From Mortierella sp. BCC40632 (Eukaryota > Mortierellomycota > Mortierellomycetes > Mortierellales > Mortierellaceae), in assembly GCA_011634665.1 (NCBI GenBank), contig WAEK01000001.1, positions 1,069,501 through 1,133,500 of the forward strand: a stretch of 64,000 nucleotides of DNA. Direction: 5' to 3'. How positions within the stretch are numbered: the first letter of the stretch is position 1; each line of letters starts with the position of its first letter. A program made the position numbers and the translations under genes. Positions 46,870 to 58,850 of this stretch are shown piece after piece. A model generated the notes under the pieces. The model searched no databases, was not told the origin of the DNA, and saw nothing but the letters and a program-made list of their open reading frames with translations.

Positions 46870-47948
46870 TAGTTGGTGGGGTGTCATTGGGCGAGTATCA
46901 AGGACGAACGCGTTCTCTCTTAATCACTCTTTTAGCTCGACTCCTCAAGACTCAAGAGGGGGTGTTTTCCAAGGGATGCATGCATGTTACGTTGGTAGAT
47001 GAGCCCGTGCTTGGTATGTGTAGCCCGTGCTGCGCTCTGTCCCTCCAAGGAGGTTGACTGTGCACATCCAACGCGTTGATGCGATGGAGTGCAAAAGGGG
47101 CTGTATTTCCTGGAAGAATGACTTTCTCTTTCGTAGTCCAGCTTCTCTTTCCTTTGCGCTCGCACTGGCACTGGTGCTGGCACTGGCTACCGCTTTTCTC
47201 TTCTGCTCACCTGTCTTGTGTGCACATGATCTTCTTTTATCTCTTGGCTTTTAGCTGTGCACCAAGGATCGTCGAAAAAGTCACAGCCACCGAACGACAA
47301 AATGTCGGTGAGCTGTGCAGGGTCCTTGCTCTTTGCCTTTCCTACACTCATCTTCTCCGTCGGGCATCGTCATTGTAACAATCTCATTGTCATTACTTTT
47401 CCCATTGCCATTGCCATCTTCATCTCGAGCTGTCATTTCTACCTGCCATCATCCCCTGTCTTTGCTCCTTTTCTCGTCACTTCTTGTCTCTGCGATTTCG
47501 TCTTGCCACCTCGTCCACTATCTCTTCCACTCTCCTTCTTCCATAGTCCCCTGCTCTCTCTCTCTCTCTCTCTCTCTCCTTCTCTTTCTCTGTCTCTTTC
47601 TCTGTCTCTCTCACTCTACCTATACTTTTTTTTTCCCTCTTTTTTTTCTCGCTCTACATATATTTTTTTCCCTCTGTGCGCAAGACATCAGTACCAGCAG
47701 CGGTAGAGCAGCCGACTGTCGTCGCGTCCGCCCATGCCTGCCCCGCTGCCCCTACCATCGAGCCTCAACAGTCCCATCTTCTCATCCGGAGGTCTCCTGC
47801 TGAAGTTCGAGTCAGATGACGAGTCTTCGTCATCTTCCCCTTCCAGCTCTCTTCGGCCCTATGCCAGATCTAACGCGCCAAGCCCAGCCGGATCCCGAGG
47901 AAGCCCTTGTGCATTCTCCCCCTCCCCTCCTCCCCTTCCTCTTCCTCT

Positions 47949-48164
47949 TGTTGTAGATCACAACATTTCTCTAGGCCAAGTCGATAGATAGTTACCTAAA
48001 TAGAGAGCCAGAGGAGACGTTTATAGGTCGTCTGCAGCGAGAACTGCAGACAGGGCCATTTTTACTCCCCTGGCTGGCTTAGCAGGGCCAGTATAAATAC
48101 TGAGCCTCTCCCTTGAATAAACCACACATTTCATCTCACCGATATTCTGTACCAGAACTTATCA
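47949..48164 (+). mobile_element. Solo-LTR-like insertion (216 bases)
   Basis: The element begins TGTTGTAGATCACAACA and ends CTTATCA, i.e. TG...CA ends. The flanks are CCTCT (47944-47948) and CCTCG (48165-48169), a five-base target duplication with one mismatch. Inside are a TATA box (TATAAATA, 48092-48099) and an AATAAA signal (48116-48121) in the order expected of an LTR promoter and R region. There is no internal retrotransposon sequence, so this is a solo LTR or a small non-autonomous element. Copy 1 has no insertion at the matching site. Confidence 0.65.
48092..48099 (+). promoter_or_regulatory. TATA box inside the LTR-like element
   Basis: TATAAATA lies 147 bases upstream of the ATG at 48246 that opens the remaining acidic frame. 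It could drive a truncated transcript of the interrupted gene. Its use is inferred from position only. Confidence 0.4.
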
Positions 48165-48954
48165 CCTCGTCCCCCTCCTGTCTTCCTTCCGTCCCCTCCC
48201 CCTCCCCCTGCCGCGGTTCCTCCCCGAACCGCGGTTCTCCTCGGGATGGTGCAGCCGCCTCTGGCGCTGCCCTTCCCCTCTTCCTTCCTCCCCCAACCCG
48301 CGACGGCGGGTCCCCAAGCAGCCCGGCGCTGTCTTCGGGGACAGTCCAACCCGTCGTCGCGCGCTCACCACGGGCATCTCCAGGCCCGGCGGCGCGAAAT
48401 GTTCCGGTCGCGGGTTTCCGCGGCAGTTCGGCAGGCTGTCCTGCCAACCCGCGTCCGGTTCAATCCCCTGGGTGTGCTAGGTCACCTCAGGGGACACCCC
48501 CTCGATGAGGATGACGAGGGTTCACTCCCGGAGAAGCGCGCCCGGTTGAGTGAGCCCGAGGAGGAGGCGGTGGTGGAGGAAGGGGCGGATTTGGAGGAGG
48601 AAGAAGAGGTCGACGAGGAGCCGGTCGTCGACGAGGAGGAGGAGGTCGTCCTGGTTGACGATCTCCTCGCCGACCATGACCACGAGTTGGTGGAGGAAGA
48701 CGTGGTCATGGTCGAAGAGCAGACTGAGGTGGAGTCCGCTGCAGGCGGCAGCGGCTCCGGTCAACCTCAGTCTTCTGAGGAGGACAAGGAGGTCGAAGCA
48801 GACCTCGAGAGGGAGGGAGTACCTCTCGAAGGTTTCTTCGATGTCCTTGCCTCCTCTAGGGTGCCGCTGGGAACTCTTAGACCCAGCGCCACTCTTTTTT
48901 GGGCCGCGACATTGGGCCGAGAGGCGGCCTGGCGTCTCTACTGCCTATAGAGCG

Positions 48955-49082
48955 GATAGACTATAGATTTATAGATGTCTAGATTATTAGACCTGTAGAC
49001 TATAGACGGATAGATCTATAGACGGATAGATCTATAGACGGATAGATCTTTTGACGGATAGATCTATAGACGGATAGACCCG
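48955..49082. repeat. 16-bp repeats GACGGATAGATCTATA after the copy 2 stop codon
   Basis: Five near-perfect head-to-tail copies end right at the conserved GTAAGT donor at 49083. Copy 1 has a single GACGGATAGACATCTAG unit at the same place, so the array expanded in copy 2. It is non-coding. Confidence 0.8.
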
Positions 49083-51000
49083 GTAAGTTGACTCCTTTCT
49101 TGCATGGTCACTACTTTGGATTTTCACGTTTGTTTCTACTGTGAACTAATATTTCATGGCGCCTCGTCATTTTCTTTCTTTTATTTTTTTTCTTATATTT
49201 TTCTCCTCTCTCTCTCACTCTGCCATCCACTGTCTAACTCTTTCTTCTCTTTTCCTCCTTTCACTTATTATCGCCTTTTCATATTTTTCTCATCACTTCT
49301 CAATTTTCTCCGCCTCTACTTTTCATTCCTTCTTCCATTTCATTTATATTCCTCTCATTTCCCCTTTTTCTGGTTTCACTCTGGACTCCATTCCACGATC
49401 CGAACCCGCTCGTACTTTCTACTGGTGCTTATTTTGTCTCCAGCCTCGGCGGGAGCCCGACAGCCATCTAGAGTGCTAAGGTAAGTTGAGTCACGGAGAG
49501 AGCAGGGGGGTGCGGGGTCAATGGTGAAGAGTAAGTGTGATGGGACTCAGGGCGGCTGCAGCGGGATGTCTTCAGCAGACATCTCACCTTGAGGCAGCGC
49601 CTTGTTTCTGAGAGGCCGAGGGGGGTCTTTTTTGGATCCTCCGCGGCTTTTCCTCGGCAGTCCTAGAGGGCTGTTGGCGGGGGCCCCAATGGCGGGCTAT
49701 GGCGCAACGGTCGAGGCAGCCGAATTGCCAGCGGTCGGTGATCAGGGATTCTATTGATCCCTAGGGGGCTCTCAGGAGTCTTTTTGGTAAGTGTGTCGTT
49801 TTATTATAGTTTTTTATTATTTTGTTCTTTTCCACAGCCGGGGTCCTTTAGGCCCCACTTTTGTTTTGAGGAGAGTGGGCGGATTGTGGGAGGGTGGAAT
49901 GGGTAGGATGGGTAGTGGAGCAGGAATAAGAACAGGAATAAGAACAGGAATAAGAACAGGAACAGGAACAGGAATTGGAGCAGAGACAGGACAAAGAAGA
50001 GGTGGAAGTGAGAGAGGAGAAAAAATAAGAGGTGGCAGTGGTGTTTTACATACTTGATTCCCCTGGGTCATCTTACTCTCTGTATGTGGATTTTCTATAT
50101 GCAGGCTTTAGATAGACTTTTTTTTTTTTTTTTTTTTTTATCTTGTTTGTTTCCATCTACTGCAGCTTGGCCGTTGGTTTCAAAGGTCGGCTGCAGTAGA
50201 TGGGTCTTGTTATATATTTTCTATTTTGGTGGAAAAGAAGGGGGAGGGTGGGTGGGGAAGAGGTGTTGAGTAAGAGGTGGAAAAGAGAAAAAGAAGGTGA
50301 TAGTGAGAAGAGGAGAGTGAGTGGATAGCGGAGAAAAAAAGGTGGCAGAAAAAAAAGAAAGAGGTGGATGAAATAGAGGAGCAGAAGTGGAAAAGAGAGA
50401 AGTGAGAAAGAAGAGACAGTGGTAATGATGATGGCGGTAGTAGTTATGGTTGTGGTAGTGGCGGGAACTATTGTTCTTCTCTACCTGATGTGGCTAGTCA
50501 GAGGTTTGCCTCTGACCAACTTCAACAGACAGGTTCTGTTAGACTTTCTTGGCTGTGGGTCTTACATAGTCGGAGAGTTGAGTTGGTGTTTTTTATTATT
50601 TTTTTCCCTCTTTTCTTTTGGCACACTCCCAGTCATCGGCTCATAGAAAATGCTGGCTCTTCGGCATCTTGCCTCGGTGGTGCGCCAGAGGCCGACATCA
50701 GGCCTCGGGACTGTATCGAGGAGAGCCCGACTGACCAGGGACTTGGTGTGTAGGTCTTTGGGTTGAGTGTTTGTTGAGGACTGAGCCTGTGGCAAGACTG
50801 AGTCTCCCTCTCCTTCTTCATCGGAGACTCGGCTTAGCACCAGGCCTCCTCTCTCTACTGACTCTTTCTCACTGAAGCACGGGCCTAGGGCACAGTTTTG
50901 GATACCCTAGATGATGCTGGAGTCTTGGTACATTATAGATTAGAAATGTATCCTTGACTACCATAGAGAATCGTAAAAATAGAGTATTCTAGACATGACT
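49083..51000 (+). other. Copy 2 downstream tract with conserved splice sites
   Basis: Equivalent of copy 1 40714-42610. It keeps both GTAAGT donors, the 37-base exon (49444-49480; same length as copy 1 though several bases differ) and both acceptors, which argues that the splicing, not the sequence, is maintained. A possible third donor of copy 1 (GAGGTGAGT at about 41560) is changed to GAGGAGAGT here. No plus-strand frame is preserved. Confidence 0.5.
50562..50882 (-). other. Copy 2 conserved minus-strand open frame in the locus core
   Basis: Counterpart of 42188-42508, equally open and bounded by the same possible splice signals. The coding text differs by Ser to Thr within WRTTEAR and one Gly/Ser change further upstream, while two other base changes are silent. 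It has no ATG start, so it would need an upstream exon to be translated. Confidence 0.35.
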
Positions 51001-51260
51001 CGAAAAGGTCAAGTCGGGCCACTAGCGATCCCAGCCAGCACGACCAAGGCTAATGAACCCACAGGATCACCATGGGATGCACCCACAGGACTGTGGTAGG
51101 ATGTGCCCACTGGATCGCAACCGGATATTCACACCGGGAAACGGCCGCATATACCCTGGACTCTGGAGAATACCCATTAGAGAAACGCTGTAATATACCC
51201 AATAGATACCAGCAGACTACCCAGAGTTCAGAAAGCCAAAAAAAAAAAAAAAAAAAAAAA

Positions 51261-51471
51261 AAAAGAAGGTACGTGTCAAGGAACGGACAGGCCATGGCAA
51301 GGAGCATGGAATGTTACAAGGAATGGGCAAGATACCGGTACGACAAGGACAGGTCCCACAAGCCAAGCTACGAACACAAGATGCCTACTATGGTGTAGAT
51401 AGGACACCAAGTCAGGTGAGGTAAGACATCAGACATGGTGAATTAAAGTGGCACAGGCAGGGACAAAACAG

Positions 51472-51506
<35 letters not shown>

Positions 51507-52659
51507 TAGAACTCCTCAGCACCTTGCAATGCTAAAGTATTAAACTTGGCCTACATTGGTAGTAGGAGAGTCAGCTAAAACGACGGGTGACAAAGCCAGA
51601 TAGTATCAAAGTAGCACAGGACATGAACAGGAAGCACAATACGGGCAAGCATAGGAGAGTCTACGAGTGCTGGAGATAGGTCGACTAAAAGGCAGGTTCA
51701 TGGGAGTGGAGTCATCTATGGCAAGCAATCTCTGATGCATTGTCTATTGGATGACCCCAAATCTTCTTGATCACCTTCGGTCCTGTCCATGCTCAGCATC
51801 TCTCTCTCGCAATTAGCCTTTGCTGGGACACATAGGCTGAATGTGCAGAACCCTGGCGGATCTCCATGTGGCTTGGTCCAAGGGAATGACGGCCGTTGAA
51901 AGCAGAAACTTCTATGACCGTGCGGTCGCGTGGAGTGTCGACGCCGCCATCGAGCACAGCAGTGCAGGACAACGCGCCGCACAGGCTAGTCGCCTAGAAA
52001 AACGATGAATAAGGCAGGAATAACTTCGGACAGCTACACGCCGGAGCAGGTTACGAGAAGAAGGCGCGCCTCTATTAGTGGATGAAGGAAAATCGATAGA
52101 GAGCCAGACCAGTTCTACTCAAGGTGCCTGCGTGCAATACAGACGGGCATTCATGCAGACAGGTGCAGCCGATTTCGATTTCGAGAGAGAGAGACGGACG
52201 AGGCAAGGAAAGAGCATGTCTGGCAGCGAGTGTGTTTGTCGATACTCAATTGTGCCTGAATTGCCTCTTCTCTTTGCCACTTTGTCTTCTTTCTTTCTTT
52301 CTCTCTCTCTCTTCCACTTTCTTCCTTTCTTCTCCCAACTGTCCCTGGTCTCTCTTCGCCCTTTTTTTACATCCATCCCGCTGCATTCATTCTCATTCAC
52401 CTTTCTCATTCCCTGTCTGTTCATTCCGCAACCAGCACTTCTCACCTTTTCTTCGCAGTCTCTCTTGCATACCACAACTGCTCGCCGGTCCTCCCCGCCG
52501 GTCTTCCCCGCCACCCTTCCCCGCCGCCCTTCTTCGCCGTCCATCTCTGCGGCCGCTGTGCTGTCCTCTTTCAAAACCCACTCGCACACTCACGCACCTA
52601 CCCATCCCCAACCATTCTTTGAGCTGTCTTTCCCCATTCACACAACCCACTACAAAACA
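51261..52659. other. Spacer and leader before the first monooxygenase gene
   Basis: Poly-A runs are at 51239-51264 and 51479-51503. No gene is supported; a minus-strand frame at 51982-51716 has no recognisable family. From about 52260 the plus strand is CT-rich, probably the promoter and 5' leader of the monooxygenase gene. Confidence 0.5.
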
Positions 52660-55600
52660 ATGTCAATAAGCAACGTCCGAGTAACTATAGTCGGAGGAGG
52701 CATCGGTGGTCTCGCCCTTGCCAACATGTTCGAACGCGCCAACATCAGCTACATCATCCTGGAAAAGGCGACCCGTATCCGTGCATTAGGGTCCTCCCTC
52801 GGCCTTGATGCCAGCTCATTACCTGTGATTGAGCAACTCGGCCTTCTCGACGACTTTTACCGCGCCTCGAAGCCTGTTCGATACTTCAACTTTTACAATG
52901 AGTCAAACAAGCGTATCGGGATGGTCGATTTTTCCGATCTAGGAGAGATGTATGTCAGTCCTTTCTATCTCTTACTTTCTCTCTCTCACATACACACTTT
53001 TCTTTTTTTTTTTTTTTTTTTTTTCTTACCTCTCCCCTTACTCTCGGTCTACAGATCGGTCCCGGCTTCTCTTTGTCCGGACCGATGGCGCAACCGGTTT
53101 TTGTTTTCTCGCCGCGGCTATTGCTTTGTACGACTGAACCGACTGTCTGGAAGGTCAGGGATGTGTCACTAACAAAAAATGAGACTCGACCTTTTGTCTG
53201 CGCCGATGTATCCTACTTGTAGCGGTGGATACCCTGCCATCATTCTCGACCGTCCTACCTTCTACCAGATCCTACTAAAGAATATCCCAAAGCACAAAAT
53301 CCTATACAACAAGCGAGTCCTCTCAGTCACGCAGACCGAAGAATCTGCTACCTGCCGCTGTGCCGATGGAAGGTAATTCCTTTTTGTCTTTATTATTTTT
53401 CCCTTTACCTTGTTTGAGAGGCAGGGTTGAGTACAACCGGAGTAAACATTGGGTCATGTCGTGTTCTTCGGACACAGTCCATAAGAGGGGCATTTGGCGC
53501 TGAGCACCCATTTTTGCAGCCAGCGAGAGAGAGTAAACTCTCTCTCTCTCCCCCTTCTCTTGGCCATTGCCTGTTGAGACCTCAATGCATGGCCCTGTTC
53601 CTGTTCCTGTTCAGCTCTGGCACTTGGGCGCCTGCTCACTTTGTTCGTCTCCAACGCGGACCACCAACGAGCCAGAGGCTCTCAACGAGTCGACTGCATA
53701 TCGTGGTGTGTGTGTAGACCTCTTATCCAATCTCCGTCCCTTTTTTACAATTCTTCCTCCCCCCAACAGCATTGCTTGGGTGCGCCCTATTGCTTTTCTA
53801 TTCGCTTTATTGTTTCTGGCTCAGCTTAGAGGGCACAGATGTTGTTCGTAGCAGTAGACACGTTGTTTGGCTGGGATGGGCTCCGTGCGGACAACAAAGG
53901 AACACTGTGTTTTTGTGTATATGTTTTTTTTTTTTTTTTTTTTTTTTTCTCCAGCTGACTGTCTCCTGTTCTTCGGCGCTAGTGCATACCTGAGTGACAT
54001 TGTCATTGGTGCGGACGGAGCCTACTCTGCAGTCCGTCAAAACATCTACAAGAGCCTCAAGCAACAGGGACGATTGTCATCGAGCGACGACAAACCGCTC
54101 GGCTATAACCAGCACTGCCTAGGTACAGTTCAAAGTGATGCGATTCTTTGTTATTTTTTTGCGATAAAAACGTTGATGGTAAACTTTGGACAAAAACAAT
54201 CGAAGTAACCTTTTTTTTTGAGTTTACTCCATGCCCAGCTGGTGGAGAGAAGTTCAGAAGATGGGAAGAAGGCAGATTGAAGAATAGGAAAAGAAAAAAG
54301 ACACCAACTCTATTGGTATTCTCACAGGCCATCTAACCTTGCATTCTTTTTTCTTCTTCTTATCATCATCGTTCTCCCTTCTCCCATTGCTCCTTCACAC
54401 AAACTCATTTTGTCCTACGGAATAGTTGGTGTCAGCGAACCATTGGATCCTGAAAAGTATCCTTGCTTGAAGCAGGACACAACTGACTTTGAGATTGTCA
54501 TTCCAAAAGGTCTTCCCTACTATGTAAGACTCCTTCCCTCCTCTTTTCCTCATCACTTTTCCTCATTAATGACTCTATGTCTTTCCAATCTCTTGGATGA
54601 TGGCAACTACAGCCTCATGTTGTTTTTCCTTTCCATATTTTTTTTTCTCGCCTCGTGCTTTCTTTTTGCTCCCCCTGTTGTTGGCGTTTGTTTGTCGGGT
54701 CACAAAGAGTCGTCAGCGTTTGTGTTGGTTACACTGATTTGCAAGCGTGTTCGTCCTTGTGCGACTCTATCCTTTTTTCTCTGTCGTGCAGCAGAGTAGA
54801 AGGGTAGAAGGGGAGAAACGCTTTTTTGGGTCCCGTTGTCCGTTGTCCGGCTGATCGGGTACATACAAGGGGATCGGTACACTTTGCTGGACCAGACAAA
54901 AAAAATGTATTAACTTTTCAAATGTGCTGCTTAATCTCGTGAATGGTTTGTTCTGGTGATTGTTATGTCTATTCAATCTAGGCCATCTTCATGCCTATCC
55001 CCAACAACAGGCTCTCATGGGCCGTGATTCAGAACGTACCGAGAGCAGATGCACGAACAGGCGACAGCTTCAAGTTCTCAGAATGGGGTCCCGAGGCCGC
55101 GATTGATATGGCCAACTTTGTACGCGACTTGGCCAACCCCTTTGGTGGTACCTTGGGAGATATCTTTGACAAGACGCCAGTCGATTTGATTTCCAAGATT
55201 ATGCTCGAAGAGAAGTGCTTTGACTGTTGGTTCGATGGTCGAGTCGTGCTGCTTGGAGATGGTATGTAAAAAAAAAAAAAAGGAAGAGGGCATTGGAAGA
55301 TGTTTGGTGCATTGATGGGTTTGTTTGTTATGTCTGTGCTCTTTTTCTCTTCCTTTTTGATTTGTCTTGTTGTTGATCTATTACTAAAGTACCCATGTAT
55401 GTTTGTACATTTGTTTTCTCTTTCTTTTCTATGTTTGCTGCCTACCCTCCCTTGCAGCTTGCCACAAGGTTGTCCCGAGTGCAGGCCTAGGTGCAAACCT
55501 GGCGATTCTGGAGGGCGTACACTTGTGTAATCTGCTCTATGACATGCCCACAACTTCGCTCCAGGACGTCACTACTGTGTTCGAGACCTATTATCACCAA

Positions 55601-55993
55601 CGGTCCGGAGTTGCCAAGTCTGCATTGGGCAAGTCTAGACAATTCGGAAAAGTGATGGGAGACAGGGTAAGTCCCTCTTTATTCTATGGACTCTCTACAT
55701 ATGAGGCATTCCTATTTTTTTTTTCTGAGCAAAGGTGAGAATAGAATCCCATACTCATTCAGTCTTTTGGATGTATCCATTCTGGGGGACATGTTGTCGA
55801 ATAGGGTCCTATCTCGCAATTGATTCGGTCCTTGATGTTGGGACACATGCCTGCATGGTTGCAGCGATTCTCAAACACACAACGGATTCAATGTCGTCCG
55901 CAGCTGCATTTCATCCCACAGGTACCGGACCGGGGTGCTGTCAAAGCAAAACCACAAGAGCCCCGTTTGTTTGCTAGTGCAGTACCAGCATAG
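52660..55993 (+). CDS. FAD-dependent monooxygenase (group A, FAD_binding_3)
   Basis: Single-component flavin hydroxylase of the salicylate/phenol hydroxylase superfamily; the substrate cannot be told from sequence. Exons 52660-52949, 53223-53372, 53983-54122, 54426-54523, 54982-55261, 55458-55666 and 55805-55993 give 451 residues with every phase matching. Motifs: VTIVGGGIGGLALA (FAD ADP-binding GxGxxG, residues about 8-21), Glu in IILEKATR, DIVIGADGAYSAVR (the DG motif that contacts FAD and NAD(P)H), and LLGDACHKVVPSAGLGAN (the GD motif for the FAD ribityl chain). The start follows a long in-frame CT leader, but ATG 52660 directly precedes the fold. It is a tandem paralogue of the gene at 59736. 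The intron before exon 3 is 610 bases with long T runs. Confidence 0.92.
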
Positions 55994-58808
55994 GAGTGCT
56001 TTCTTTGGCGCATTCTCTCTCTTTCTCTCTCTCTTTGCTACTTGCTCTCTCTTTTCACTCCCAAAAGATAGTATTAATACCCACTCATCCCAATGGTCGA
56101 CATAAAAAATAAAAAAAAAAAAATTGAAATTAGTGACTATAGTTACTTGCAATCAGGGTTCTTCGGTCTTGAGAGGTGTTTGGGCGCTTTTATCGATTAT
56201 ATCCCTTGGGCAATTGATTGGAATGAATTTCTCTCCGAGCTCTATACAAAGAAAAAACAACAACACTTGGAGCGTGCCTTGGGGTCTGTGTCCCAACCAA
56301 CCATCTTCCCGTAGACAGGGTCACTCGAAACTCATAGAGTTGGTAAAGAGGGAGGGCGGGGGGGAGGGGGGAAGGGAGTTCAGGGTGTGTTCAAAAAGAG
56401 TACGGAGAAGAGGTACCTACAGATGACCAAGAAAATTCACGCCACAATAAGTGTCCACACACAGGCACCCCCGCATCTTTGAAGGTGCGCAGTGAAAAAA
56501 AAGGCAACAATTGGGATCAAGAGTTGCTTTGCTCAGGAGAGCGGACGAAAGAGAGAAGGAGAGGAAAAGAAAGGTACCTCTACCAGGTTCAAATGATTTT
56601 AGGGCATTGGCATGGCAAAAGAAAATGCAGGGGAAGTAGGTAGAGCATGAAAAAAAAAAAGCAGTGCATCTTCCTAAAGGTACTGAATATAGCTCGCAGC
56701 TGATCCTGTCGTAGAGCCAAAGCTATTCTGTTTTGGAGAGCTGCACTCGGAGCACTCGGCTCTCGAGCATGATCTGTGGGCTGATGATAATCCCGCGTCT
56801 TTGTGGAGAGAGCTGGTGACTGTTCTGTTTGGATAGAAGCTCATTGAAAAAAAAAGGGCCTCTGCTCGACTCTGGCTCAAAAAAAAAGATGACATGCCAA
56901 ATTGCTTTCTCTCCCCATCCATGTCTAACATGAGACCGTTTGCAGTCGGCGGGAAAGACATTTTCGTGCTCAAAAAAAACCAAGGGGACAAAAAAAAAAA
57001 AAAAAAAAAAAGAAAAAAAAGAAATTGAGAGAACATGGTCAAAAAAGACAATGGTTCAAAATCCTTCCCACCTCTCTTTCATACCCCTTCTACTTTTTCC
57101 ATTGTGGTAGACCTTGGCGCTTTTTTTTTTTTTAATTATTGTTCAGCAGAAATCCTGGAAGAATGTACAAAGTCTTTTGCAGCAAACATCGGTCTCGGGG
57201 GACGCCGCGTTGCATCCTCTCCTCCTCCTCTTCTTCCCTCCCCCCTCTCGCAATAACGGAGATCATCGAGGCACTGCCATAGCCGACATCCTGCAAGCAT
57301 GAGGAAAGGAGCCACTAGCGTTTGTTCTAAGGGTTTCAGAAGAGCCGGGCGATCAGTTTTGCTAGTCCAGATGTGATCGATCAAATATGGTCTACTTATA
57401 AACTTGAGGGTATGGGAAGGCGAAGGGGGAGGATTCCTTTTAGTGACACTGTCTTTTGTATTGGGCAAAGTGTAAGGCATTGTTTTGTAAGCTCGGCCTT
57501 TCTCTGCCGATCGTCCCTGCTCTTGTGGTGTGCCAAGCGACAATAGATTTTTTTTTCTTCAAGTGATTCTGAATCCTTGGGAGAAACCCTCACTCCTCGT
57601 CGTCCTCTCTCTCTTTCTCTCTTTTGATTGGGTATCCAATTGGACAAGGGGGTAGGGAGCGTCCTGGCACTTGAAAAGAGAATTCGGCTAGGTTTCTGAC
57701 CTCTATTTTTTTTTCTTTTTTTACTTTACCTTGCAAGAGAGATAACCGCAGTCGATTTGTTCGTTCACGTAACTCTGGTGTTCCCAGGGTGTCGGCTAAG
57801 GTTGGCCCATTCACGCTTAGGAGGATTGGCCCAAAAAAATTCTGCAAGAATTCTGATATGTTGAACCCTCCTACGGCTTACTCAACGTCTCTTCACTTTC
57901 TGACCAATAGAAGCTGTGACCCCACTTCAAAGGTTTTTTTTTGTGCCGCTCCCGATAATGCGTTCCAAGGCTATGCGATTTGGCCATCCTTTTTTTTTTT
58001 TTTTTTTTTTTATGTGTGCAAGGTGAGAAAGGCGGCATCCTGGACTTAAAAAAAAAAAAAAAAAAAAATTGGTAAAATACTTCGCCCCTCACACTCTACA
58101 ACCTTTCCAGAGTCCATGTTTATGGTGTCTGTCTCTAGTGCAGCGCCACCATTGTCGGCAGGTTGCTTGCACATGCCCTTCCGAGCCTGGCTCCAGACTT
58201 TTCCTTCTTCATAGAGAACTATCTCCTTTTTTTTCTATTTTCTTTTCTTTTTTTCTTTTTGCAAATCATTAGTGCAGCCAGTTGCACGAGAAATGGGGTT
58301 GTCCTGTTCCGCCGATTTGGCCTTGGAAAGAGAACGCTTGGATGTTCAAGGCTCGGCCAAAATGCAGTCGTGGTGTATCGTGTCTTACTAGCCAAACGCG
58401 AGAGGAAGGGGACGCAGGAGACGGAGTGATTATGGCAGCAGCGAGCGAATCAGCAGCGGACAATGGAGAAGGTCGGAAAGGGAAAGAGGATCCATCAGAT
58501 CGATCTGCATCGGGCACCCCCTTTTACCCTTTTACTGGTCAACTCACACCCTGTCGTCAAAGAAGCTCTGGGCGTAAAGTATGGATCCAATGTTCTTGAA
58601 CGAGTTGTCTCTCATAGTTGTGTTCGTTTAGTTATTGGAGGAGGGTCTTGACTCCAATGGTCGTGGTAGATTGCTGAGTGGGGTTGTAGTCAGTGCGTTC
58701 GGACACGGTTCTTGCCCTGAACCATTGAACCACAGAGAACACACTGGTAGCAGGAAATGTCCACAAAGGGACGCTAATCTCGACCAGGTGCACGGCACTG
58801 ACAAATAG

Positions 58809-58850
<42 letters not shown>

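Larger units (their letters stand above)
47734..48950 (+). pseudogene. Copy 2 Ser/Pro then Asp/Glu-rich protein gene, split by an LTR-like insertion
   Basis: The left part (ATG 47734 to 47948) encodes PAPLPLPSSLNSPIFSSGG and FESDDESSSSSPSSS, matching copy 1. The insertion 47949-48164 brings a stop (47989-47991). The right part resumes in another frame at 48165 and runs without a stop to TAG 48948-48950: one basic repeat unit, the patch PEKRARLSEPEEE, Glu/Asp tracts, DDLLADHDHELVEEDVVM, and the end GFFDVLASSRVPLGTLRPSA. Taking out the insertion plus one five-base flank makes a single frame of 332 codons. As it stands the full protein cannot be made. A shorter 234-residue product from ATG 48246 remains possible. 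The family is unknown to me. Confidence 0.6.
46870..51260 (+). repeat. Copy 2 of the duplicated lineage-specific locus
   Basis: Matches copy 1 in order and orientation: GTTGGTGGGGTGTCATTGG (46872 region), ATGCATGCATG (46977), the GCCATTGCCATC block, FSSGG/FESDDE frame, acidic frame, donor GTAAGT 49083-49088, 37-base exon 49444-49480, donor 49481-49486, acceptor ending 49837, and the core near 50555-50970. It lacks the poly-Gln insertion and the long CT tract of copy 1 and carries an LTR-like insertion. Right border near 51240 before a poly-A run. Confidence 0.8.

Noticed and set aside
52078..52659. In-frame 194-codon extension upstream of the first monooxygenase ATG
   Set aside because: It is a CT-rich leader translated as Ser/Leu/Phe, and the FAD fold starts a few residues after ATG 52660, as in the paralogue.
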